From: Ignelater luminosus
Lineage: Eukaryota > Arthropoda > Insecta > Coleoptera > Elateridae
NCBI GenBank assembly: GCA_011009095.1
Contig: VTPC01089559.1
Location: forward strand, 395,531-459,530
DNA length: 64,000 nucleotides
Direction: 5' to 3'
Of the stretch, positions 1 through 11,984 are shown in pieces (positions within the stretch are counted from its first letter, which is position 1; the number at the start of each line of letters is the position of its first letter). The notes below the pieces were generated by a model that made no database searches, was not told the origin of the DNA, and saw only the letters and a program-made list of their open reading frames with translations. The translations under genes and the position numbers were made by a program.

Positions 1-1400
1 TTTTTTTCTAATCTGGAACATTAAAAAGACCTTTATATGTAAACTGCAATCATCTGATTAGTGTGATTGTGTCATCCCATAATTATATTACTTTGAAAAT
101 AGATAGCTACTACTGTTAGTTTGCTTTTATTTGACAAACAGTTCTTTTAACCATAAAGTTTTAGATCTAGAATTTTTGGCTTTTTTTAAATTTTAATAAG
201 AGTTGTAGCATACATATTTATGAAACTGATTTAATGTGGAATATCTATCACAAGAGAATAAAGGTCAATAAAGTCAAACAATAAAGTTACTAAACAATAA
301 GCAAGTAAAAGCTATAGTGATAAAAAATAAACTTGAAAACTGAACCACACATTGTCACTACTGTAATCGAATTCGATCCTCTATGTACTTGATTATCCGT
401 AATAATTTACAATATAATATTGTAAAAGTAGAAGTGAGTATCAATTTACCCTTATCGTGATCATCTCAAATTTTATTGTGTAGCATATCTCATTTTAGAA
501 TTCCATAAAGGGTTAGGAGAAATTTAAATAATCATTATGTTTTTTTCTGTTTAGAAATTTGTCAAATATACATTCAAGGTTCTTTGCTTGTTCTTTGCAA
601 ACCAAAAGACGCTTAAAATTACGAAAGATCAATAGCAAGCACAGTTTTATTTCTATTAATCTAGTCGACAACCCATATGAAATTAAAAGTATAATAAAAA
701 CGTAGTAAATGCTGTGAGAAGTTTAACAAGTGTTTAATGTTTTACCATTACATACATTTTGTTGAAGAATTCATAATACTGGAGCATTTTGATATTTTGT
801 TAGAAAAAAACATCTGGGAATGTAAAGCATAACAAACTCCATTTTGTTACTGAATTCGAGCAACAGTTGATTCACAAAAATAAGCAAACATTTATCTTTG
901 CGGACATTTTGACAATGTTCCCAAGGTGATATCAAAAAACAAAGACACCATGTGGTCTTTAGTTTTTGATGTAGACTCCAAATCTGAAATTAAAATTTCA
1001 AAAGACAGACACACAGACTTCGCAAATTCAGTAACGATTTCAAAGGAGTTCGTTGAAAAACACCATTGCAATCAACATCGTCAAACAATAACAGTTCATA
1101 GTCCAGAATTATATAACAATCAACAGGTACTGATATATTAAAAAGCTAAGTATCATTCTAAACAAATATAAATAAATTTAGCATTGAGGATGTCTCAACT
1201 ACAGATTCAGTTTGTTTAGCAAGTTTTTGGTGGAAATCAAACTGACGAGGGAGGGAAAAGAAACCAGATGAAGAGATGATAATTTTATATAGAAAACTAA
1301 TCATTAGGAACATAGTAAAATCACAGAGAATCTCGGTCACACAATAAGAATTCCCCAAGAGATAGCAAAATAAAAGTATTAACAAATGAAAGGAGTAAGA
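1..1400. other. No gene recognised, AT-rich
   Basis: I see no recognisable coding sequence here. A 71-codon open stretch at 926-1141 (plus) ends near a possible splice donor (CAACAG followed by GTACTG at about 1121-1132), so it could be an isolated exon, but its sequence matches nothing I know and I do not call it. Confidence 0.5.
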
Positions 1401-1404
1401 AAAA

Positions 1405-1520
1405 AACGAGTAGAACAAGAAGTAAATCGTACGATAGAAAAATACTTGAAACAATTAAATGTCACTAACTGGAAAGAAGAAGTTAGAGATAGAAGAATGT
1501 GCAAATCTATAGTGCAATAA
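1405..1520 (+). pseudogene. LINE reverse transcriptase 3' end remnant
   Basis: About 35 codons ending in TAA (1518-1520) read NWKEEVRDRRMCKSIV. This resembles the conserved extreme C-terminus of RTE/CR1-like non-LTR retrotransposon polyproteins, which typically read 'nW...a.DR..W..iv'. The upstream sequence has no continuous frame. I infer a 5'-truncated, decayed LINE tail; the match is short, so a chance resemblance is possible. Confidence 0.38.
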
Positions 1521-4500
1521 ACAATGGGCATACATATAACAAATTTTGATTTATCCTATACTACAGAATAGGGGAGGATGTAGCAGGCGCTAGTCTTCCA
1601 TCCTCCTTACGAGTCACTCATTTAAGTAGTAACCGCGCTGAACTTGCCTTAACTTAGAAGACCGATTGCAATATCCTACTGTTTGAGGCCTTTCTTCCTG
1701 ATCTCGTTCTATTTTCTGCCTGTTTTCCTTGTAAATTGTAACTGTAAACACAAATAATCACACAAATTATAATTATCTATTAGAGCAATCGGTCACTAAT
1801 CTATCCATATTGATTGTCCAATCATCTGCGTTAGGTATAGAGAGAGTTTCATAGTACTTTTACGTTTGAAAACAGATCCGTCTGTCTACATTAATGGTTG
1901 ATATCATCTGGATTCTGGCAATGTTTGCGTTGTCTAGAGCCTATTTTACATGTAAGTACACTTGGTATACCTTTAAATCACTAATGTTAATCATAATTAA
2001 GTACAAAATAATTGTTTAACTGGAACGCCTAAAAAAAGTATTCAATGTTTCAGAATCAAGTAGGAGCTTTATTTTAAAAATCCACGTTACGATCTATCTT
2101 CATACAGAAACAAAAACAGCCGCTAAAATATCATTTTCGTATTGTTGATTAAAATTCCTGTTACTCTGCGTTGATCGTTTATCTCATATTCTTATTCGTT
2201 ACTGAGATATTTAACTGCAAAGAAATTTTCTTTTTTAGCTGAGTATCAATATATTTTTGTCATTAAAAAACAGAATTCTTTTCCAAATTTACACATTTTC
2301 TGTCTCTTACTAGTTCTGGTATTCCAATGACGAGTTTCGAATTTTGAACAGTACGTCACTATATAGAAGAAAAATTAAATGGGTCTTTAATATTCTTTTT
2401 TGTCGTCACTAATTTCAGCTGAAGATAAATATTTAATTTATACAGTTTATCTAACAGGTATTTGATTGAAGACGAATTGCTTTTTCGGACTAGAGAAATC
2501 AATCATTGAACATTATAAGCGTAGTAGTGCTCTAGTATCTATTTACATTCACTTAAGTGGTTTGTACTTTCCAAATGAATAGATCAGACAAAGGGCATTA
2601 TTTCCGTGTCGTTTCTTATAATCAATTTGAATTGATTTCTAGAGATAATGGTAATTGTTCCGCAAAAGTTATATATTCTTACACAAGCTTGCAACAATTG
2701 CTCAAATTGGAAACTTATGCAGTTGAAACCGCATTATTAACTGCAACAACGTGGTGATTTGCAGTTTCTTGTCCTGTTATGTGATATCTGTATAAATTAA
2801 TAAAATAATAACGTTCGATCGGTAAGACGTATAATTACGAAAATTAAGTTATTTCGATAACTGACACAAGATCAAAAAGAAATTACTAAACGGAAATTTT
2901 AAATTTCTTTAATTAATTAAACCCAATAACAGTTTTCCAGCTTGTTATTTTAAAAGCGGATTAGCCGTGTGTCTGTTTTGAAAGATGTTACGCTTTATTT
3001 AGATTACATTAAACACTTCTTCTTAAGCTCTTTAACTTGATCAAAGCAGTAGCGGTAGAGTGGTAAATTTTACCGTTTCAAACAGACTATAGCCATGTGA
3101 TAATATCCACTCCCTTTACGTTTTAAAACCACAAGTCATTTTTTCCTATGTAGACACAACTTTCTTCATTTATGTTATCCTGATGCATCTGGTGTTTTTC
3201 ATTGATCTCCTTCAGTTATTATTTATTCCATAAATTAATTCATTAAACCTTAGGTAGTATATTAAATCGTCCAGATGTCATTCAATAGAACCTGTTTCGA
3301 CTACTGCATTTTAAAATTTCTTCAATTCCGATATACTAAAAGTATGTTACATATAGTATGTAATTAAAGTAACGACTTTTTATATTCTCAAGTTGTAACC
3401 ACCGTTCTTTCTCGTCTTAATTAACTTCCTTTTTGTTTTCACGTTGTCTATGCTGTACAAAAACTAAACAAAACGGTAGTTAATCTATAAATATATTTCA
3501 ATTACGTACTGTAATTGATTTTCAAAGCATGCATGCCTCGGGTGTTTTGTATTTATTTTTTTTTATGTTTAGATAGAAAATTTGTATTTGTGATATAACA
3601 GGAAATTAAAAAGAATCTTACTGATAATTCATATTTAAGGTTTCCAAGATTGTTATTTAAGGTTTCTATGGTGTTTACGAATGAATTAAGAGTATGAGTT
3701 ACAAGGTCAGCATGAAATGTCAATATTGATGAGTCTAAAGAGGAATGAAACAGTCATCTAGAGGTACATTGCTCAATGCTCACACACATTGCTGATTCTT
3801 TGATTAATGGAAAAAATCTAGTCTAAGTAGTTGTGTAATTCAGATAGAGCGAGCAGAATATAAGAATCTCGGCATTTTTATTCTTGTTTTGTTTGCCATT
3901 ACTTTGATTTTGCAGAAGTCTAAAGATGAAGAATCTCCAGTGTACTGAGCAAAAGTAGTTAAGGTCCTGGAGAATTCGCACCCCCAGTTAATATTAATTT
4001 CTCTTATTCTTATAATCGGTTTGCATAAACCAATACTGATGTTACACTTTCCAACGTTAAGGCTATCAACTAGAAACTTGCGTAGTCAGTGACCATAACG
4101 TTATCTATTTTGCACTGACAAGTAAACGCCATTAACAAAAACAATATCAGACAACAAAGCGATATAATCTTGGGCAAGAAAACTGATAAGGATCGGCAAA
4201 GATTTCGTCCACTACCTCTAATAATACAGCCAAGATGTAACATTAACGAGAGGGCTAAATGCAATACAAATATGCAAACAATACCACTGGGCAAAAAAAG
4301 GATGCAATTACAAAACCTGAATAAGTCGTGCAAGATTATTGTGTCGGGGATTTGTAATTTCAGAAGGGCGAAACCATCTGCTCCATGCATATCGAAAATT
4401 TAAAACAAAGTACAAACACAAAATCTATGAGATCAAAACCCAAAGGTGAAAATGTATTGTCAACCAACATCTAACAAATACCAGCTTTCTTCATTGGAAA

Positions 4501-4559
4501 TAGAAGATACAATGATGACTGCAAACTGACACGAATTTGTCGACACCCAGACAAGCATA
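1521..4559. other. No gene recognised
   Basis: AT-rich sequence without a convincing exon, RNA gene or complete transposon. A GC-richer patch at about 1570-1680 may be another old repeat. The short open frame at 2557-2757 has no recognisable domain. Confidence 0.5.
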
Positions 4560-6410
4560 AATAGTCGGAGTTGAAACTGGAATGCCAAGAGATTACGACA
4601 CAGAACAGAAAATAGCTTTGTTCACGGAGGAACAGGTACAGGAGGCAATTTAAATTCTCAAGAAAAAGAAATTGCTCGAACTGGACCTAAATAACACTGG
4701 ACCTACAATACTAACTGGTTCCTCCGTAGTCGTTTATTGCAAGATTTTAGGCAGTGGCTTTAGAATCTGCGAAACTTCTTATCATCATGAAGTTTGAACT
4801 GTAACCCTCGTCTAAAATGATTAATTGAATTTGAAGTGAACACCGCGCAGAGCTAGGCAAAGGCAAGGGAAAAGAACCGATACCCACCAATACAAGGAAT
4901 TCCTTAAATGAGATCTTTTATCCGAGACGTGCCACCCATCTTCTGTGAATTGTAGATGGTACTCTGTAACTTATAACTGATTGCCTCAATCAAAAGAAGT
5001 GTATCTGGAAGCAAGTAGATGTTATGATAATCAAGAAAGGCGATGGTAAGAATACGGGAAAATCAAAGACATACTGACCAGGTTGTTTAATAAGCATATT
5101 GGGCAAGGTGCATACCGTGCAAAAACTGTACAAATCTACAACAAATACCAAAAGTTTCCATTTCAACCAATACGGATCTAAAGCTTGAAAATCGACCAAG
5201 GACGCCATCAACAAAGCACTAAGCCTTATCATCACTTCAAAGGTAAAGTATGCCTTTGTAGTCATCTTTGGTGCGTTTGACAATCTATGGAGGTCCGCAT
5301 TTCTTCGACGATTAAGAAACATTCAATATTCCAAGGTATAACAAACGCTTCAGGAGTTATTGTCGCGGTTATTACTCCAACATGGAATGTTCCAGGGTGT
5401 CCACAAGACTCAGCAGGCGGTGCCATCTTTTAGAGTATAAGGGCCGTATTCACAAAACATTGTTAATTCTAAACATCTGTTATTACCATGAAAATAAAGT
5501 TCTGTCCTTCTTTTTAATAAATTAACTTTTAATCAACGTTTACTTTAACCATGCTTTGTAAATAAGCGTCTAATTCTTGAAAATTTGCTCAAACGTCAAG
5601 AGATAAAGTTAATGATCTCTTGTTAATTGTTGAGGGCAATTCCAGATTAGACATAGAAAGAAAAACCACACGGGTTATCAAACACCTCAAAAATTGGTGT
5701 GATAAGTTCATGCTGACAAGGTACTTTAGATTTCAGCTTGTCGAAAAGCAAAATTGGCGCCAATAGTAAGTCATACTGCAAGTGCTTGAACTTACAGACT
5801 AGCTAATATACAACGAAAAAAAAGTTAGATGACAAGCAGAGACTGTTGTTGCAAGCATGATGACACTGCACCTTGACATCAAAATGAAGATGGTCCTGTA
5901 CTGGTCAAGAAATCGTTGTTGAGTTAGAAAGGGTTGAAAGCACGAGGACAAGAACTAAAATGAAAATCAACAAAGCAGTAGATTTCTATTGCCAGATAAA
6001 TTGGGATAACTTAACCGCCTGCTGTTAAATATATTCTAAAACTTCAAAACCTAGTGTTCAACCATTTCCAAGGATTATGCATTTCTTAACAAAGCATGGA
6101 CCTATCCAGAATAATCCCAAGGAATTGAATACGAAATTTTCTGTTGCCAGCATATAAAGATTCCATTCTGGTCATGAACATGTCAAAACGTACAACTACG
6201 GTAAAGATAAGTAGCTGGTATGCGACCGTTACCGAAAGCTGCAGTAGCCATCCAACCAATTACTTTTTAGAAAAATAAACATTATCAAGGTTGACTGATT
6301 TTAGTCGTGGTCACGATATAAGGTATAAAAACCCTGATGAAGTACCTGAATCGGCATTATGAGTGCTGAGAAATTGCAAGAGAATTTACAGGACATGACA
6401 CTGCCCGGAC
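4560..6410 (+). pseudogene. R1-like non-LTR retrotransposon (LINE) remnant, reverse transcriptase
   Basis: This is a decayed plus-strand fragment of a LINE ORF2 polyprotein. In order it shows an endonuclease-RT linker (FTEEQVQEAI, about 4615-4650), a WK...MIIKKGDGK box (about 5008-5050) and a long in-frame stretch with KSTKDAINKAL. The catalytic-Asp region GAFDNLW follows (about 5268-5295), then GCPQDS (about 5397-5415, shifted frame). The YADD box survives only as NDLLLIVEGNS (about 5610-5645) and leads into LKNWCDKF. These are the classical RT blocks of R1/jockey-type elements; the R1-like call rests on the GAFDNLW and VEGNS wording. Several stops and frame changes show it is dead. A 130-bp MITE interrupts it at 5441-5570. 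Downstream, scraps such as PDEVPESAL (about 6336-6362) suggest the RNase H/C-terminal part. It ends next to a TTAGG run. Confidence 0.72.
5441..5570. mobile_element. 130-bp MITE, PIF/Harbinger-type
   Basis: The left end starts GGGCCGTATTCACAAAAC. The right end, reverse-complemented, starts GACGCTTATTTACAAAGC, so the element has imperfect terminal inverted repeats of about 25 bp. It is bracketed by TAA at 5438-5440 and 5571-5573, matching the 3-bp TWA duplication of PIF/Harbinger elements. It sits inside the R1-like LINE remnant. Removing it restores a plausible RT reading between the GCPQ block and the YADD block, which supports both its boundaries and a later insertion. It is non-coding. Confidence 0.6.
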
Positions 6411-6411
6411 T

Positions 6412-6428
6412 GACTTAGGTTAGGTTAG
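6412..6428 (+). repeat. Short TTAGG run (insect telomere-type motif)
   Basis: The sequence carries TTAGG twice plus TTAG, directly after the last recognisable LINE sequence. Similar runs occur at about 10868-10882 and 11402-11420. TTAGG is the ancestral insect telomere repeat, but two units are too few to be a telomere. Confidence 0.5.
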
Positions 6429-6539
6429 ATTGATATGGGTTGAAGCAATAAAGAACAAAAGTTTTTAGAGGATCGAGTGTCGGACTATGTGCAGTGTGTT
6501 TCAAATTCAAACTTAAGCATGGGGATCTCACTTATAAGA

Positions 6540-8405
6540 GATAGAGCAAATTGGAACTTTTGCTAAATTTTTTGCTGATTTATTTCTTTTAAATTTAAAT
6601 TTAAAATTTAAAAAGGAATTTCAACTAACTTCTTTTGTTTTCGACTTATGACCCAAAAAAGGCGAAATGTCGATTTAGGTTTTTCGCTACTAGCTTCCCC
6701 ACTATTATTTCAAATTTTAAAAATGTAATAAAACATTCTTTAAGGAGTTTTTTAGTACTAATAATGTCAGATCATCAAAATTGTCGACCGACGTTCCGGT
6801 TTCGTGAAATCATCATCAGGTTAATTTCTTCTTGTTACGACTGACAATTGACACAAAGTTTGATGTTTATACCTAAATTTACATTTCTCTGTTACTTATT
6901 ACTTTTTTAAAACTGTTCATTTAGAAAATATTTAAAGAAATAAAATTTTCAAATTTAAAATTACAAAATGTACAGGGTGTTTTGAAAACAAGTACAAATA
7001 TTTGTCTGCTGCATTCTTGACAAAAATTAATTTTACTTTGTCCTACAACTGTTTTCCCTACAATCTACCGTCTTTAAGATACAGGGTGTCATTTAAAATT
7101 TTTTGGTTTTCTAATACTTTAAGAACGAAACGAGATATCAGTATGAAGTTTCCCACACGATTGTTACTCTAAGGTGTCTACTATTTTACGTAGTGGTTTG
7201 TTTGATATACCTATCAGAGGCAGGATATTGGGGAGGGTGATTACCCCACTACACTAAAAAAAATTAAAAGATCTTTCTTTTTTGGAATCAACAATAGATT
7301 GCGCAAAAAGCCTTTTGCATCTTTTCCGTAGAATGCACCATCTTTGATTAAAATTGGGTTTTTCAAAACCTCTCAAATTCAGCAGCGTATGGTAAGGTCA
7401 TACGTCATCTCAAAAAGAGAATGCAATTATTCGCTTTAAATTACTTGACAAGCATTAAACCTTTTTCGTCGCGTAACTTTTTTCCTTGAAGTGTTAGTGT
7501 CAAAGTTTTATTAGAAACGAGAAATTCTAAATTAACTGTGATCCCCTGTATTTTGAAAACGGTGCACTTTAAGAAATAAGGTTATAAGACGAAAGTCTTA
7601 ATTTTTGTCGAGGAATGCAATGCAACTAATTGTATCGTGTTTTTGAAATGGCATAATGGTCTTACCATAGGCTGCTTAATTTGGAAGGGTTTGAGAAATT
7701 CAATTTTACTCGAAAATGATGCATTCTACTGGAAAAATACAAAAGGAACTTTTTTGTCAAATCGATTGTTGAGTCCAAAAATAGAAAAGCTTCTTAACTC
7801 TTCAGTGATGTAACAAATTCTTTTAGAGCAGTAGGGTAGGCGCTTCCCCAATATCCTGCATCTGATAGGGATATCAAAGAAAGCACTATATATAAAATAG
7901 TACACACCTTAGAGAGATAAGCATGTAGAAAATCTCATTCCAATATCTCACCTTGTTTTTGAAATATTGAGAAAACAAAAAATTTCAAATAAAACTTTGA
8001 CATCTTGTATCTTGAAAAAAGTGTACTTTATGGAGAAAAGTCGTAGGGCAGGGTAGGCTTAATTTTTGTAGAGGAATGCGCCTGCCAAATATTTGCCCTA
8101 TCATATCATCAGCAAGTTTCTATTTAAAAAAACAGCTTTCAATTGTTTGATATGCCTAATATAGCTTCCGTAAGGAAAAATGAACACGAAACCGAAACGT
8201 CGCTCGGCAGTTTTAACAATCAGAGGCGATTAGTAATGAAAAAATGCCTAAGAGATGTTTTATTATATCTTTAGAATTTCCAAAAAACCTGCATTTTACC
8301 TTTTTTGGTCATAAGTAGAAAACAAAAGAAGTTACCTCAAATGCTCTCTTAGATTATTAATCAGTAATCAGTATAAAATTTAGCAAAAGTGCCAAATTTT
8401 ATATT
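6540..8405. mobile_element. Foldback (palindromic) repeat element 1
   Basis: The interval is a long imperfect palindrome. The left arm (about 6540-7490) is similar along its length to the reverse complement of the right arm (about 7560-8405), with a centre of roughly 70 bp. Matching blocks include the outer 'cttttgctaaatttt' (6555 and 8395), 'acttcttttgtttt' (6626 and 8332), the 'cgacgttccggtttcgtg' / 'cgacgtttcggtttcgtg' pair (6789 and 8200), 'aggatattggggag' (7213 and 7852) and 'tttgatatacctatcag' (7201 and 7875). I judge identity at about two thirds by eye. Internal sub-blocks recur, such as 'tacagggtgtcat'-type motifs. No coding region is recognisable. It could be a foldback element, or two inverted copies of a Penelope-like repeat. 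Confidence 0.65.
6783..6820 (-). other. Degenerate hammerhead-ribozyme-like motif
   Basis: On the minus strand the sequence reads CTGATGA, then a possible stem II (GATTTC paired to GAAACC with one mismatch), then GGAACGTC, ending in a GTC. This has the order of a minimal hammerhead (CUGAUGA, stem II, GAAAC, GUC), as found in Penelope-like elements and retrozymes of arthropods. Here the GAAAC core is changed to GGAAC and the stem II loop is only 2 bases, so it is probably inactive. The matching place in the opposite arm (about 8184-8208, plus) keeps GAAACGTC but has lost CTGATGA. Confidence 0.38.
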
Positions 8406-9540
8406 AATCTGGGACAACTCTCTTGAGGAATTGTTGCGTTTCTTACAATGTGTGAAACGGACTTTAAATTATAAGGGTGACATTATAATTAAACTTTTAA
8501 AGCTGCATCTACACTATGAAATATTGGTTGTCTGAAATTAATTTGAAATCGATTAAAATTTAAAATAAAAATAGTCAAATTCGTAATGCCTTGCCAATTG
8601 AAGCATATTTTGCTTGGAAAAAGGCATATTACATTTAAAGTCATCTATGGTAGGTAACAATTTATTTTTTATCATGAATTAAGGTAATGATGGAGTCTTT
8701 CGAAATTTCATAATTAACCATACTTTGATAATATTTCAAGTTTTCCATATTAGGATATTTAATTTGTTAAGTATGATAAAATCAGTTTAGATCATAAAAT
8801 AGATAATACAACAATGAAGACATAGGATATGAATTGAGAATCTGGTCATTAATAAATCGTACAACTAAGCGGAAACAGAAAATATCTACACCTGAATAGA
8901 ATACAACATATAAACGTAAGGGAAGTGTAAATCAAGAAGACACAGGAAATCCATAGGCTCAAGATGCGAATGAATATTGAGAGCAATTCAGCTGACCTAT
9001 ATCATGAAAATAACAATGATGGTTCTGTCCTTCTGTACGTGACCGTCATAAATACAGACATACGCTGTTCACTTTTCGTATAAACATAAAATGTAGATTA
9101 TTTACATAATGCACTTTTGCCATTTCATTTAATTTTTATTGGACCGGAAAACTCAAGTGGGTAAAACACAAAATTTCATGTGAAACTTTTTGCTTGTAAT
9201 TTAGAAAATCTAATTTGACTACATAATTAAAATGTAATACAGAATTGTCATTTTTTTGAGAACTATTGAAATACAATAGATTGTTGCATAAAAGCATTTC
9301 AAATCCGTCACTGGATATTTTCAGAGCAAAACAAATTATTACGATCCAAACAAAAATTGACCCGTTTGCTTGCTCCAAATGCACTTTCTCCATTAAGTGT
9401 GCATACTAGTACTATATTTATAGTACACCAAAACCCCGCCACCGGACAAGCCCATGATTCTTAATAAAAAAATTCTTCTGATTGTTTGAATAATTCTACA
9501 ATTTATTTATTAATTGGCATTGACATTTTCATGCTCTCTG
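8406..9540. other. No gene recognised
   Basis: AT-rich sequence; the open frame at 9136-9393 (minus) has no recognisable domain or exon signals that I trust. Confidence 0.45.
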
Positions 9541-9830
9541 CGACTGGGACATCCAATAAAGCTAAATGCTGTGATTATGGTATGATTTTCAGCCGGCGGT
9601 TTGCGGTCGTACACGCTTCATCGGTTGTTATATATTCTTTTGCAGGCGGACGACTTGCAGTCTCCCATCGGAGCTAGACGACATTCATTAAAAAACAACA
9701 CAGAACACACCAGTTATACTTTGACGTTCACGTGTAGAAGCCGCTTTCGCACCGACCGTTATTCGCTCATTCGATAATCCACACTATACGTATACGGGAT
9801 ACGCTCACACTAGTTTTACTACGATAATAT
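9541..9830. promoter_or_regulatory. CpG-rich patch, possible promoter or first exon
   Basis: About 23 CpG dinucleotides fall in 290 bp, mostly at 9590-9620, 9640-9680 and 9724-9822, in a region where CpG is otherwise rare. Such patches in insect DNA often mark promoters or 5' UTR exons of ubiquitously expressed genes. A GTAAGC that could serve as a splice donor follows at about 9847. There is no open frame that proves a gene; an old GC-rich repeat is the alternative. Confidence 0.3.
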
Positions 9831-11984
9831 TAACAAAGTCTGTGATGTAAGCAAGCCATTGAAGATGTGTGTGTGCTAATTTTTTTGTGTGTAAAACTAA
9901 TTATTAATATGTGGAGCGATGTTTAATTTAATTGATGTTTATTTGAGTCGTACGTACCAAATCATATTTTTTTATTTGCTGAAAAAATTTAATTTTTTTC
10001 TATATCAGGATTCAGAAGGATAAAATTATGAAATTCCTGAAAGTTAATTTTAAACATAAGCATGAAGGGCAGTTCAAGTGCTGTAAAATTATATTTTGAA
10101 ATAAGCAGATGCTTAAAATAAATATGTAATTAACGCTAATGAGGTTTATATTTTGCATGTTTTTAAAGTAAGATTTAATTTAAAAAAATATATTTGCATT
10201 AAAATTTCATGAACAACTTTGCAGTTACGACAACGTTCGTAGGATTTAGAATGTTGTAGATCGTAGGTGATATGCCAGAATGCCACTACCTTAATAAGTG
10301 GTCAGTACCGGTTACTTGTTTTATAGTACTTGGCTAGCTTTGTTTTATGTTTTCCAGATGATTTATAATATTTTCATTAAAAAAATTAAATTTTATTCAG
10401 GTGATTTAGAAAAGGTTATTTAATCTTAACTAGACCTCTACCAGAAGTAAAATTTCATTCTGTCACGATTCATTTATTGTTTTAATGTTTTTGATTTTAA
10501 TACCTTCCATCTAAAAGAAAAGGAATTTCATTCATGTTATTATAAATAAAAGGAGTTTTAAATTTATGTAAGCAGATAGTTAGCATAGTTAGCTACATTT
10601 CTTTGCAAATAATTGCACTTCCAACAAAAACCGCAATATAATCAGTAAAGAAATTCTCTAATCTGCATAAAGATGAGACGTGGTTGTTTTGATTTACTAT
10701 TATTATACAGGATGTCCAATAGCTCGTTTACTTTTTTTTTTTATATAAAATTGTTATTATAAATCATTGAACTTTAAGAATTTGGAGTTTGAACATACTA
10801 CTTATACACTGCATGTAATAAAATCCAGTTTTTTTATTGTATCCATAAATCTGATTATCGATTCTCATTAGGTTAGGTTAGAGAAGTAAAATTAGTCTAA
10901 ATAGCTGTTACGAATTCTTCCTACATTTTTTACTAATACTTTTCCTCTGATTAATTAATATCTACTAGTATTAAAAGTTGGAATTTACGAAATGTTATGT
11001 TACGCTATAAATTTAGCAGTCTCATGGTTAGCTTTTATTACCTTCTTGAAAAAATTGTAAATTAACTATACCCTATTTAATCAAGATCTAATTTTTATGC
11101 TCGCCGCAAAACGCTTTTTTTAGGTTTTTTTTCTTGAATTTTATTTTGCTAGGATGGGAATTTAATAATTTTTCAATAACATAACAACTGAACCGTTTTT
11201 GTCAATATAATGTAACTTAAATATAAAAAGATAAAACAAATATATTAATTTTATAGGTTAGGTGTTTTTTATTGAAGAAATATCTTTGCCCTATTAAGAA
11301 AACAATATACATATGTATGTAACCTAAAAAATAAAAGAGAGATATGTTAAAACAAGAATTGCATCAAATTGTAAACTTTGAATTTAAGTTTCTTTAGAAA
11401 AATCAGGTTAAGTTAGGTTAGATGAAATTATGTTGATTTAGATAACTAGTAGTTTAGATTTAAATTATTAAATTAATTGCACAATCCACCTCAAAGTTAA
11501 CAGAGTATTCCAAAAGAAGATAACAAATTATTTAGTATAGTATATTTTTTGCGAATAAACGGATAAACATTATCATTGCAACAAATTTCTATCCAATACA
11601 AAATATCTTGTCTGAAATAAATTCCGATTGAAAGATTTGTCTGCGTCTAAATTCAAATATTTTGGAAAAGAGATCTGAGCTTTCATCCCCAACAAAACTT
11701 ACAAAAGATATATTTTTTTATTTTTAAAATAATCTGCTGTGCACTAGATAATTATTAAAACTTTAAAATTTAAGAATACGTGGTTTTTTCGAAGTTGAAT
11801 ATCCTTGTAACAGTAAGAGTAGAAGGAAATGATACGAAACGGAGGATATTGGAGAACCTGACGTTCAGTATTATGAAAAACAATTTCATGGAAGTTTTTT
11901 TTTGCTTTTCAGCAAAAAATAGAACTTAGAACTCTAGAACTTTTAATGGAATGCGTGTTTAATATAATAACAGAATCTGAACTA
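9831..11984. other. No gene recognised
   Basis: AT-rich sequence with a TACAGGATG motif (about 10709), which resembles the ends of common insect repeats, and with short TTAGG-type runs near 10868, 11258 and 11405. No coding sequence seen. Confidence 0.45.

Noticed and set aside
926..1141. 71-codon open frame with a possible splice donor after it
   Set aside because: No recognisable domain and no convincing partner exon; kept only as a remark.
2557..2757. 66-codon open frame
   Set aside because: No domain or splice context; expected by chance over this length.
6412..11420. Telomere
   Set aside because: Only two to three TTAGG units per site; too short and scattered.
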